NCBI GenBank assembly: GCA_045628925.1
Contig: JAZQQF010000102.1
Location: 1 to 56,642, forward strand
Source: UBA1774 sp045628925
Lineage (GTDB): Bacteria > Bacillota > Clostridia > Oscillospirales > Oscillospiraceae
Length of the DNA stretch: 56,642 bases
Direction: 5' to 3'
Shown here: piece after piece, positions 39,379 through 47,501 of the stretch
How the letters are laid out: each line of letters begins with the position of its first letter
Numbering within the stretch: the stretch's first letter is position 1
Translations under genes and position numbers: made by a program
The notes under the pieces: model-generated
The model's database searches: none
Told to the model about the DNA's origin: nothing
Seen by the model: only the letters and a program-made list of their open reading frames with translations

Positions 39379-41589
39379 TCACAGATACCGCCGCAGCACC
39401 TTCCGGTTCTCCATTTCCAGCTCCCGCAGGTGTCTGACCGCGGCGCGCTGCTGTTCCGGCGAGGCGGCGGCGATGGCCTCCCCGGCCAGCTCCGTCAGTT
39501 TTTCCGCCGTCACGTTCTGCAGGTCGATATCCCGCTCCTGTCCGATATAGCGCAGGAAGGAGCGCACCTTCGGGTCATAGACCACGCCCACCAGCGGCGT
39601 GCCCTGTCCGGCGGCGAAGATGAGCCCGTGCAGGCGCATGGAGATCACCACGCGCATCCGACTGAGCAGACCGGCCATCGCCTCCGCGCCGTAGGGCTCC
39701 CGGAGCAGCACCGCCCCGGTCTTCATCTGCCCGGCCACCAGCTCGGCGGCGCGGACGTCCTTGACCCGGTCGATGGCCAGGAAGATCGGTTTCAGGCCCG
39801 CTTTTTCGCACAGCTCGTCCGCCGCACGGGCAAACGCCGCCGCCTTTTCCTCAAATCCCGGCCACGGGCGCAGGATAAATGCCGCATAGCTGCCCGTCGG
39901 CTCCAGCCCGGCAGTCAGCATGAGTCCTTCCGTCTCTTCCGGTCCGGCGGCGGGCAGCGTCAGGCTCGGGTCCGCCGCCAGCAGCACCTCGGGGCCGCTG
40001 ACGCCCAGCTCTTTCAGTTCCGTGAGCGAGCTCTCCTCCCGCAGGGTGATCACGTCCGCGCAGCGGGAGATCGTCCTTGCCGCCAGCCCCCGGTCGCCCC
40101 GGCGGGTCACCGGGCCGGTGCCGCAGCCGTACATCACCACGGGAACGCCATGCCGTTTCGCGGCGCGGAGCGTAAAGAGATAGAACCACAGGCTGCGGCG
40201 GCTGGTAGCGTCCTGTATCAGGCTGCCGCCGCCGTTGAGATACAGCTTCGTCCTCCGGCAGAGGCGGCGGAAGCCGAACACGTCAAAGGTATGGATGGCC
40301 TGCACCCGGTGGAGCATCCGCGTCTCCTTCGGCCTGCGGGACACCACACACACCGGTACGTCCGGGTCCGCTTCCCGGATCTCCGCGAGGATGCTGCGGA
40401 GAATGGCCTCGTCTCCGGCGTTGCCCCGTCCGTAAGCGCCGCAGACGGTGACGGTGTTCCGTTTCCCGTCCTTCCGGGTATGGCGGCGCAGGATCGTTTC
40501 ATAAATATCCAGCTGGGTCTGCACCGTGGTCTCCAGCGAATAGAGGCGCATCGTCTTTTCATAGAGCGCATCGGCGTATTTTTTCCGCAGGCCTTCGTCA
40601 CTCGCCAGCGCGGCAAGATGCGCCGCCAGCGTTTCCGCGTCTCCGGGCGTGAACAGGAACCCGCTCACGCCGTGGTCGATGAGCTTCGGCACGCCGCCCA
40701 CCCGGGAGGACACCGTGCTGCAGTGCCAGCGCACGCCCTCCGTCAGCGCATAGGGGAAGGTCTCGCTCAGGCTGGTGAGGGTATTGATATCTAGCGAAGC
40801 ATAGAAGCTGTCCGTATCCGTGAGCCAGCCGAGGAAATGCACCTTCTCCGCCACGCCCAGACTTTCGGCAAGGGCCTTCAGCTCCGCTTCCTGCGGCCCG
40901 TCGCCCGCGATGAGCAGCCGCAGCTGCGGCGCGCTCACCGCCGCGCCCGCGAAGCCGCGGATGAGCGTGGCGATGTCCTTCACCGGATTCAGCCGCGCGG
41001 CGATGCCCGCATAGACAGCGCCCGGTTCCTCCTCGAATCCGTGCGCTCGGAAAAATTCCGCCCGGGGCAGCGCTTCGCCGTGGGCATTCAGGTCCACGCC
41101 GTTATAGATGGTAAAGACCCGGTCGGCCCGGAAGCCCCGGGAGATCATCAGGTCCGCCATGGAATCGCTGACGCCGGTCATGTAATCCATTCCCCGCAGG
41201 GCCATCCGGTTCATGGTACCGAACACCAGCCCCGCCGCAGGCCGACCCATATAGTCCAGCTTCGGGTCGCTGTGAACGGTGGTCAGCAGCGGAAGTCCGC
41301 AGCTTTTCAGCAGCCACGCATTGAAATTGCCCCGGCTGCCGTGGCTGTGGATCAGGTCGTAATGTCCTTCCTTCACCAGCTGCACCAGCTGCTGCCGCAC
41401 CTTCGGCAGATTCCAGCCGGGAAAAACACGCACGTCGAGGCCCATTGCCCGGGCATCCTCGGCGAAATCTCCCTCCATAAAGCAGACAAGGGTCACTTCA
41501 ATGCGGCGGTTCAGCTCCTGCAGGAGCCCCAGCACGTGGGTCTTGGCGCCGCCCACGTCGCCGCCGCTGATCAGGGTCAGAATTTTCAA
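39379..41589 (-). CDS. csaB: Fusion: GT4 glycosyltransferase plus CsaB-type polysaccharide pyruvyl transferase
   Basis: A 736-residue protein. Residues 1-375 are a GT-B glycosyltransferase: ILTLISGGDVGGAKTHVLGLL at the start, IHSHGSRGNFNAWLL, FTIYNGVDLNAH, AARLNPVKDIATLIRGFA and a donor-site region SLSETFPYALTEG. The usual E-x7-E is partly kept. Residues 380-736 are a CsaB domain: VTVCGAYGRGNAGDEAILRSIL, LYLNGGGSLIQDATSRRSLWFYL and VISMRLHGLIFAAGQGTPLVG. CsaB ketal-pyruvylates the cell-wall polymer that SLH domains bind. That fits the SLH protein at 47502-49151. The start is TTG, because the frame's upstream ATG lies beyond the opposite gene's start and GGAAGGGA precedes the TTG. Confidence 0.88.
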   Translation of the reverse strand: MKILTLISGGDVGGAKTHVLGLLQELNRRIEVTLVCFMEGDFAEDARAMGLDVRVFPGWNLPKVRQQLVQLVKEGHYDLIHSHGSRGNFNAWLLKSCGLPLLTTVHSDPKLDYMGRPAAGLVFGTMNRMALRGMDYMTGVSDSMADLMISRGFRADRVFTIYNGVDLNAHGEALPRAEFFRAHGFEEEPGAVYAGIAARLNPVKDIATLIRGFAGAAVSAPQLRLLIAGDGPQEAELKALAESLGVAEKVHFLGWLTDTDSFYASLDINTLTSLSETFPYALTEGVRWHCSTVSSRVGGVPKLIDHGVSGFLFTPGDAETLAAHLAALASDEGLRKKYADALYEKTMRLYSLETTVQTQLDIYETILRRHTRKDGKRNTVTVCGAYGRGNAGDEAILRSILAEIREADPDVPVCVVSRRPKETRMLHRVQAIHTFDVFGFRRLCRRTKLYLNGGGSLIQDATSRRSLWFYLFTLRAAKRHGVPVVMYGCGTGPVTRRGDRGLAARTISRCADVITLREESSLTELKELGVSGPEVLLAADPSLTLPAAGPEETEGLMLTAGLEPTGSYAAFILRPWPGFEEKAAAFARAADELCEKAGLKPIFLAIDRVKDVRAAELVAGQMKTGAVLLREPYGAEAMAGLLSRMRVVISMRLHGLIFAAGQGTPLVGVVYDPKVRSFLRYIGQERDIDLQNVTAEKLTELAGEAIAAASPEQQRAAVRHLRELEMENRKVLRRYL

Positions 41590-41739
41590 GGCTGTATCCC
41601 TTCCTCTTGCGAAAGTCGGCAGATTGGTGTATATTAAAATCTGTATTTCTGCCGAATGCAGGCAGAAAGCCTGCCCACACAGTATATACCATTTATTCCA
41701 ACCCGTAAAGGCGTAAGTTCGCCGGAAAGAGAGTGCCAA

Positions 41740-42330
41740 ATGGAAAAGAAGAAAAAGTGGAAGTTTAATATTGTGGATCTGGCGGTTCTGGTCATCCTGC
41801 TGGCAGCCGTCATCTTTCTCGCCGTAAAGCTCACCCAGAGCCGTGCCGACAAGCTCGATGCTTCGGGCCGCCCGACCGCTTCGGAAAACATGGCCGTTGC
41901 CCGTTTCGTGGTCGAAGTGGACGGTGTGCGGAAGGAGCTGTATGACCGGATCGCCGAGCAGCTGCCCGCCCAGCTGCTGGCAAGCGGCAAGCTGGCCAAC
42001 GGTATCATCGAGAGCGCCAGCTCCGAGCCCTGCACCCTGCTGAGCGTGGAGTCCTCCAACCCGGTTAACGCCACGGAGACCGTGGTGCTGGTGCCCGACC
42101 CCTCGGTGGAATACGTCAATGCGTTCTTCACCATCCTCGCCCCCGTGGATCTGAATACGGATACCAACGTGTCCCTGTCGCAGGAGCTGCGTCTGGGCCG
42201 CATCTACTATATCAAGAGCCGCTACGTTGAGCTGACCGGCACCATCGTGGACCTGACGGTGGACGTCAACATGGATACCGAGCTGGCTGAGGTGGAGGAA
42301 GAACCTGAAACGGAGCAGACCGGGAAATGA
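41740..42330 (+). CDS. DUF4330-like single-span membrane protein
   Basis: A 196-residue protein. A basic N-terminus MEKKKKWKFNIVDLAV leads into one membrane helix (about 12-30, AVLVILLAAVIFLAVKL), then an extracellular beta-rich region with repeated V-x-V strands and an acidic C-terminal tail (EVEEEPETEQTGK). The FNIVDLAV start is typical of DUF4330 proteins, which often occur beside glycosyltransferase genes; function unknown. GGAAAGAGAG lies about 9 nt before the ATG. Its last codons overlap the next gene by 4 bp (ATGA). Divergent from the GT4-CsaB gene. Confidence 0.78.
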   Translation: MEKKKKWKFNIVDLAVLVILLAAVIFLAVKLTQSRADKLDASGRPTASENMAVARFVVEVDGVRKELYDRIAEQLPAQLLASGKLANGIIESASSEPCTLLSVESSNPVNATETVVLVPDPSVEYVNAFFTILAPVDLNTDTNVSLSQELRLGRIYYIKSRYVELTGTIVDLTVDVNMDTELAEVEEEPETEQTGK

Positions 42331-43472
42331 CCCGCATCTTTCTCATCCGGCACGGCGAAGCGGAGGGCAATCTCTACCGCCGCATCCACGGTGTGACCGA
42401 CACGAGCCTGACAGAGCTGGGCCTCCGCCAGCTAATGCCGCTGCGGCAGCGCTTTGAGGGCGTCCGGATCGACGCGATCTATGCCAGCAGTCTCCGCCGC
42501 GCCCAGCAGACCGCCCGCGCCCTATCCGAGCCGCGGGGGCTGGAGGTGCGCATCTGCCCCGAACTCCGTGAGCAGAATATGGGCGCGTGGGAGGACCGGT
42601 GCTGGGGCTGGGCCGCAAAATACGAACCGGCACAGTATGACGCGCTGAACAAGGACCCGGAAAAGTACACGGTACCCGGCGGAGAGACCTACGGCGCCGT
42701 GCTGGAGCGCTATCTCCCCGCCATGCAGCGGATCGCCGAAGCGCACGATGGGGAGACCGTGGCCCTGTTCAGCCACGGCGGCGCCATCCGCATGGTGCTG
42801 AACCATCTGCTGGGCTATGCTTCCTCCGAGATTGCCCGTATCCCCCATTGCGACAATACCTCCGTTGCGGAGCTTACGTATGAGAACGGCAGCTTCCGTG
42901 TTCTGAACTATAACGACAATACCCATCTGCCGGAGGAGCTGAGCGCGTTCGCACGGGATACCTGGTGGCAGCAGGAGGATTTTCAGGATGGGCGGGACCT
43001 GTATTATCTGCCCATGGATCTGACTTCCAGGGCGGGGCAGCGAAGTTACCTCCGCCGCTATCGGGAAACGTGGATCGCCTCCCACGGAACGGACTTCGGC
43101 TTCTCGGACGTGTATCTCCTCCGGGCGAAGGCCACCGCCGCGGAGGACCCGGGTGCCATCGTGGAAGCGTTCAGCGTCGGCGTTCCCTGCGGGATGCTGG
43201 AGCTGAGCCCCCGCAAGGGCGCGGACGAGGGCGTGGGGCATATCAGCCTGCTGCATCTGGAAGCGGACTTCCGGGGCCGGGGGCTGGGCATCCAGCTCAT
43301 CGGGCAGGCCGAATCCTACTACCGGGCGTTGGGGCGAAAGTATCTCCGGCTCTGCGTGGCGGACACGAACGAGGCCGCCCGCCGGTTTTATGACCGCTGG
43401 GGCTTCCGGGAAGCGGACCGCGAACAGGGCACGCTGGGGGAGATCCTCATCCTGACGCGGCCGATCTCCTGA
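42327..43472 (+). CDS. Fusion: histidine phosphatase plus GNAT acetyltransferase
   Basis: A 381-residue protein. Residues 1-200 form a phosphoglycerate-mutase-like phosphatase: TRIFLIRHGEAEGN (catalytic His8), IYASSLRRAQQTARAL, proton donor near LREQNMGAWED, and VALFSHGGAIRMVL (second His about 151). Residues about 215-381 form a GNAT domain: HISLLHLEADFRGRGLGIQLIGQAE carries the acetyl-CoA loop (RGRGLG), and CVADTNEAARRFYDRWGF the C-terminal motif. Substrates unknown. It overlaps the DUF4330 gene and is 4 nt before ygiQ, so the three form an operon. It is the second histidine-phosphatase fusion in this window. Confidence 0.9.
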   Translation: MTRIFLIRHGEAEGNLYRRIHGVTDTSLTELGLRQLMPLRQRFEGVRIDAIYASSLRRAQQTARALSEPRGLEVRICPELREQNMGAWEDRCWGWAAKYEPAQYDALNKDPEKYTVPGGETYGAVLERYLPAMQRIAEAHDGETVALFSHGGAIRMVLNHLLGYASSEIARIPHCDNTSVAELTYENGSFRVLNYNDNTHLPEELSAFARDTWWQQEDFQDGRDLYYLPMDLTSRAGQRSYLRRYRETWIASHGTDFGFSDVYLLRAKATAAEDPGAIVEAFSVGVPCGMLELSPRKGADEGVGHISLLHLEADFRGRGLGIQLIGQAESYYRALGRKYLRLCVADTNEAARRFYDRWGFREADREQGTLGEILILTRPIS

Positions 43473-43476
43473 CAGA

Positions 43477-45462
43477 ATGGTGTGTGAACCTGTGAAGAAT
43501 CAAAAAAAGCTGCAAAATTCCGATTTTCTGCCGGTCAGCCGCGCGGACATGCTTGCCCGCGGCTGGCCGACTTATGATTTTCTGCTCATCACCGGCGATG
43601 CGTATGTGGACCACCCCTCCTTCGGCACGCCCGTCATCGGGCGGCTGCTGGAATCCGCGGGCTACCGGGTGGCCATCCTCGCCCAGCCGGACTGGCATGA
43701 TGCCGAGGCCATCAAAGCCATGGGGCGGCCGGAGCTGGGCGTGATGCTCTCCGCCGGTAATCTGGACAGTATGGTGGCCCACTACACCGCCGCGAAGCGG
43801 AGGCGGGGTGAAGATTTCTATTCCCCCGGCAGGCAGATCGGTCTGCGGCCTGACCGGGCGGTCATCGCCTATTCCGGCCGGGTGCGGGAGGCGTTTCCGG
43901 GTCTGCCGGTCATCATCGGCGGGCTGGAAGCCAGCCTTCGGCGCTTCGCCCATTATGACTACTGGGATGATAAGGTGCGCCGCAGCGTGCTGTTCGATTC
44001 CGGAGCCGATCTGCTCACCTACGGTATGGGCGAACGGGCCACGCTGGAGATCGCGGCGCGGCTGAAAGCCGGGGAGCGGATCGGCGAGCTCACCGACATC
44101 CGCGGCACGGCCTGCCTGCGGAAGGAAGCGGACTGCGCTTATGCCAGCCTGCGTCTCCCCTCGTTTGAGGACGTGCGGGACGATAAGGCCGCCTATGCGG
44201 AGGCCTGCCGCATCGAATACGCGGAGCATGACGCGGTGCGGGGCCGTGCCCTCATCCAGCCTCACGGCGACCGGTATCTCATCGTGAATCCCCCCGCCGC
44301 CCCGCTGGAAACGGCGGAGCTGGATGCGCTGGCGGCGCTGCCTTTCACGCGGGAGGTACATCCCATGTATGACGCGCTGGGCGGCGTTCCGGCCATCGAG
44401 GAGGTGCGGTTCAGCATCATCCACAACCGGGGCTGCTTCGGCGGATGCAATTTCTGCTCGCTGGCCTTCCATCAGGGGCGGGCCGTCACCGTTCGCAGCC
44501 ATGAGAGTGTGCTGGCCGAGGCGGAGAAGATGACGCAGCACCCGGATTTCAAGGGCTATATCCACGACGTGGGCGGCCCCACGGCAAACTTCCGACACCG
44601 CAGCTGCCTGAAACAGCTGAAAAGCGGGATGTGCGCAAACCGGAGCTGCCTCAGCCCCACGCCCTGCCCGAATCTGGGCGCCGACCATTCGGACTATGTG
44701 GCACTGCTGCGGAAGCTGCGGGCGCTGCCGGGGGTGAAGAAGGTCTTCGTCCGTTCCGGTGTGCGCTTTGACTACGTGATGGCGGACGACAGTGACGAAT
44801 TTCTGCGGGAGCTGACGAAATACCACGTGAGCGGTCAGTTAAAGGTCGCCCCGGAGCACTGCATCGACACGGTGCTGGAGAAGATGGGCAAGCCGTCGGT
44901 TTCCGTATTCGAGCAGTTCAGCGAAGCCTATTCCGCGCTGAACGAGGAGCTGGGCAAGAAGCAGTATCTCGTCCCCTACCTCATGTCCTCCCATCCGGGC
45001 AGCACCCTGCGGGACGCGGTGAAGCTGGCGGTCTATCTGAAGGAACACGGCATCCGCCCCGAGCAGGTGCAGGACTTTTACCCCACGCCGGGCACCCTCT
45101 CCACCTGTATGTACTACACGGGCATCGACCCCCGCACGGGGGAAAAGGTCTACGTGCCGCGGAATTACCACGAAAAGGAGCTGCAGCGGGCGCTTCTGCA
45201 ATGGTTCGACCCCACGAAGAAGGCGCTGGTCATCGAAGCGCTGCAGAAGGCGCACCGGGAGGACCTGATCGGCTACGGGCCGCACTGCCTTGTCCGGCCG
45301 GAGAAACCAACTGCCGCAGCGGGCGGCGTCAGGGGCGGCAAGGCTACCGGGAAGCAGCCTTCCGGCGGGAAAGCGGCCCGCTCCGCGCCGAAGTCCGGCG
45401 GGAAACCGCCTGCCAAAAGCGGCGGGAAGGCCGTGCAGAAGCCCGGCGGAAAACGGAAATAA
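43477..45462 (+). CDS. ygiQ: YgiQ-family radical SAM protein
   Basis: A 661-residue radical SAM enzyme with the UPF0313/YgiQ layout. The N-terminal domain starts LPVSRADMLARGWPTYDFLLITGDAYVDHPSFG and includes GGLEASLRRFAHYDYWDDKVRRS. The [4Fe-4S] motif CFGGCNFC (C-x3-C-x2-C) is at about residue 320. DFYPTPGTLSTCMYYTG is near the end. The last about 55 residues are a low-complexity basic tail of SGGK-type repeats, possibly nucleic-acid binding or unstructured. The reaction of this family is unknown to me. No strong ribosome site precedes the ATG at 43477, which fits coupling to the gene 4 nt upstream. Confidence 0.92.
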   Translation: MVCEPVKNQKKLQNSDFLPVSRADMLARGWPTYDFLLITGDAYVDHPSFGTPVIGRLLESAGYRVAILAQPDWHDAEAIKAMGRPELGVMLSAGNLDSMVAHYTAAKRRRGEDFYSPGRQIGLRPDRAVIAYSGRVREAFPGLPVIIGGLEASLRRFAHYDYWDDKVRRSVLFDSGADLLTYGMGERATLEIAARLKAGERIGELTDIRGTACLRKEADCAYASLRLPSFEDVRDDKAAYAEACRIEYAEHDAVRGRALIQPHGDRYLIVNPPAAPLETAELDALAALPFTREVHPMYDALGGVPAIEEVRFSIIHNRGCFGGCNFCSLAFHQGRAVTVRSHESVLAEAEKMTQHPDFKGYIHDVGGPTANFRHRSCLKQLKSGMCANRSCLSPTPCPNLGADHSDYVALLRKLRALPGVKKVFVRSGVRFDYVMADDSDEFLRELTKYHVSGQLKVAPEHCIDTVLEKMGKPSVSVFEQFSEAYSALNEELGKKQYLVPYLMSSHPGSTLRDAVKLAVYLKEHGIRPEQVQDFYPTPGTLSTCMYYTGIDPRTGEKVYVPRNYHEKELQRALLQWFDPTKKALVIEALQKAHREDLIGYGPHCLVRPEKPTAAAGGVRGGKATGKQPSGGKAARSAPKSGGKPPAKSGGKAVQKPGGKRK

Positions 45463-45465
45463 GTT

Positions 45466-45507
45466 CAGGGCGGACCCGAATCCACGTCGGGTCCGCCCTG
45501 TTCTGTT
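45466..45507. terminator. Bidirectional terminator between ygiQ and pepF
   Basis: CAGGGCGGACCCGA / TCGGGTCCGCCCTG, 14-bp stem with a 7-nt loop, between convergent genes. Confidence 0.85.
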
Positions 45508-45519
45508 CTTAAAACGTCT

Positions 45520-47322
45520 TTACAGTTCCAGCGCTTCCAGCTCGTTCACCAGCTCGCCGAAGAGCTTCAGCGCATCGGACACCGGCTGCGGCGTGGACAT
45601 ATCCACGCCCGCGATCTTCAGCAGGCTGATGGGGTCGGTGGAGCAGCCGCCGGAGAGGAACCTCTTATAGTCCTTCACGGCGCTCTCCCCTTCGCTGAGG
45701 ATGCGGTTTGCGATGGCCACAGCGGCGGAGAAGCCGGTGGCATACTGGAACACGTAGTAATTATAGAAGAAGTGGGGAATGCGCGCCCATTCCAGCGCGA
45801 TGCCCTCGTCGGAGATCATGTCCGGCCCGAAATAGAGCCTGTTCAGCGCCAGATACTTCTCGCAGAGCGCGTCCGCCGTGAGGGCCTCCCCGGCCTCGCT
45901 CATTCTCCCCATCTCCAGTTCAAATTCCGCAAACATGGTCTGCCGGTAGATGGTGCCCTTGAACTGGTCAAGGAAATGGTTGATCAGGTAGGCGCGGGCC
46001 TTTTTATCCGTGGTCTTGCCCAGCAGATGGCGCATGAGCAGGATCTCGTTGCAGGTGGAGGCCACCTCTGCCACGAAGATGACGTAATCCGAGGTGTTCA
46101 CCGGCTGGGCGTGGACGCTGTGATAGCTGTGCAGCGCGTGGCCCATCTCATGGGCGAGGGTGAACATACTGTCCAGATTGTCCTTATGGTTCAGCAGCAC
46201 GTAGGGATGAGGCCGGGCGCCGCCGGAGGAATACGCGCCGCTGCGCTTGCCCTCGTTCTCATAAACGTCGATCCAGCGGTTGGCGAAGCCCTCCTTCAGC
46301 AGGGCTACGTAGTCCTCTCCCAGTACGCTCAGCGCTTCCAGCACGGTCTCCTGCGCCTGCGCATAGGGGATGGTTTCCGCCGCATCGCCCACGATGGGGG
46401 TATATACGTCGTACATATGCAGCTCCGGCAGCTTCAGAAGCTTCCGCCGCAGGGCTACGTAGCGATACATCGGCTCGAAATTCTGATGCACGGCCTCGAT
46501 GAGGTTGTGATACACGCTCACGGGCACTTCGTTGCGGAACAGCGCGGCCTCCAGCGTATTGGGGTATTTCCGGGCGGCGGCGAAGAAGCGCAGCTGCTTG
46601 AACTGCCCGTCCAGCGTGGCGGCGATGGTGTTCCGGTATTCGCCGAGGCGGTGATAATAGGTCTCAAACACCTGCTTGCGGAAGGCCGGGTCGGGGCTTT
46701 CCAGCAGGGGAACAAGGGAACCGTTTGTGAGCTTATGGGCGACACCCTCGCTGTCCGTCACGTCCGGGAAGCGCATATCCGCATTGCGCAGCATCCCGCC
46801 GATATTGTCCGGCGCTTCGCTCATCTCCCCGGCGGCGGCCAGCAGAGTCTCCCCTTCGGGGCTGAGTACGTGTTCCTTCATGCGCCGCACCAGATACAGG
46901 TCGCGGCGGTAAGTCTCCAGCCCGGGCGTCTCCTGCAGGAAGCGCTCCAGCGTCTCCTCCGGGATGGCCATGATCTCCGGAGTTGCGAAGGCAGCCGCGG
47001 AGGAGATCGCCACAACGACGCCGGTGGCCTTGCTGCGCAGGTCCTGATAATAGCTGTCCGCCGTATCCACGTCGGCGGCGCAGCTGGCATAGCCGTGGAG
47101 CGCACTCAGGCGCAGGCTGATCTCATCCTCCAGCCGGAAGAAGGCCAGCAGGGTCTCTCCGCTGTCGCCCAGCTTCCCCTGATAAGCGGCGATCTGCGCC
47201 GGCAGGCTTTTCAGGCTTTCATATTCCGCCAGCCAGTCCTCATTTGTCTGAAACAGATCCTGCAGGTTCCACGTATCTTCAGCAGCGACCTCGCTGCGTT
47301 TCGGAATCGCTTTGTTCGTCAT
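45520..47322 (-). CDS. pepF: Oligoendopeptidase F
   Basis: A 600-residue M3B zinc peptidase that trims short peptides in the cytoplasm. It starts IPKRSEVAAEDTWNLQDLFQTNEDW. The zinc site HEMGHALHSYHS is at about residue 390, preceded by KDNLDSMFTLA, and the third ligand Glu follows in FVAEVASTCNEILLM. GGAYSSGGARPHPYVLLN is a family hallmark. Length and order are normal, with no signal peptide. GAGGGAGGAATGGTATC precedes the ATG. Monocistronic with a clear promoter. Confidence 0.95.
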   Translation of the reverse strand: MTNKAIPKRSEVAAEDTWNLQDLFQTNEDWLAEYESLKSLPAQIAAYQGKLGDSGETLLAFFRLEDEISLRLSALHGYASCAADVDTADSYYQDLRSKATGVVVAISSAAAFATPEIMAIPEETLERFLQETPGLETYRRDLYLVRRMKEHVLSPEGETLLAAAGEMSEAPDNIGGMLRNADMRFPDVTDSEGVAHKLTNGSLVPLLESPDPAFRKQVFETYYHRLGEYRNTIAATLDGQFKQLRFFAAARKYPNTLEAALFRNEVPVSVYHNLIEAVHQNFEPMYRYVALRRKLLKLPELHMYDVYTPIVGDAAETIPYAQAQETVLEALSVLGEDYVALLKEGFANRWIDVYENEGKRSGAYSSGGARPHPYVLLNHKDNLDSMFTLAHEMGHALHSYHSVHAQPVNTSDYVIFVAEVASTCNEILLMRHLLGKTTDKKARAYLINHFLDQFKGTIYRQTMFAEFELEMGRMSEAGEALTADALCEKYLALNRLYFGPDMISDEGIALEWARIPHFFYNYYVFQYATGFSAAVAIANRILSEGESAVKDYKRFLSGGCSTDPISLLKIAGVDMSTPQPVSDALKLFGELVNELEALEL

Positions 47323-47381
47323 GATACCATTCCTCCCTCATGGATGCGGTTTGCGGCTCAGCACCGATATTCGTATAGATT

Positions 47382-47410
47382 AGTATAGCATGATTCTCCC
47401 CCGCTTGCAA
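47382..47410 (-). promoter_or_regulatory. pepF promoter
   Basis: Minus strand TTGCAA (47410-47405), 17 bp, TGC-TATACT (extended -10, 47387-47382). Confidence 0.75.
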
Positions 47411-47448
47411 TCCTTCCCGCAGTCGGGCTGGAAAAACCATTTCCGAGA

Positions 47449-47484
47449 CAAAAAACAGAACCGGGTCATTCGACCCGGTTCTGT
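47449..47484 (-). terminator. Terminator of the SLH-cohesin gene
   Basis: CAGAACCGGGTC / GACCCGGTTCTG with loop ATTC, followed on the minus strand by TTTTTT, 18 nt after the stop codon. Confidence 0.9.
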
Positions 47485-47501
47485 GTGATGCAGGGGTTAG
47501 A

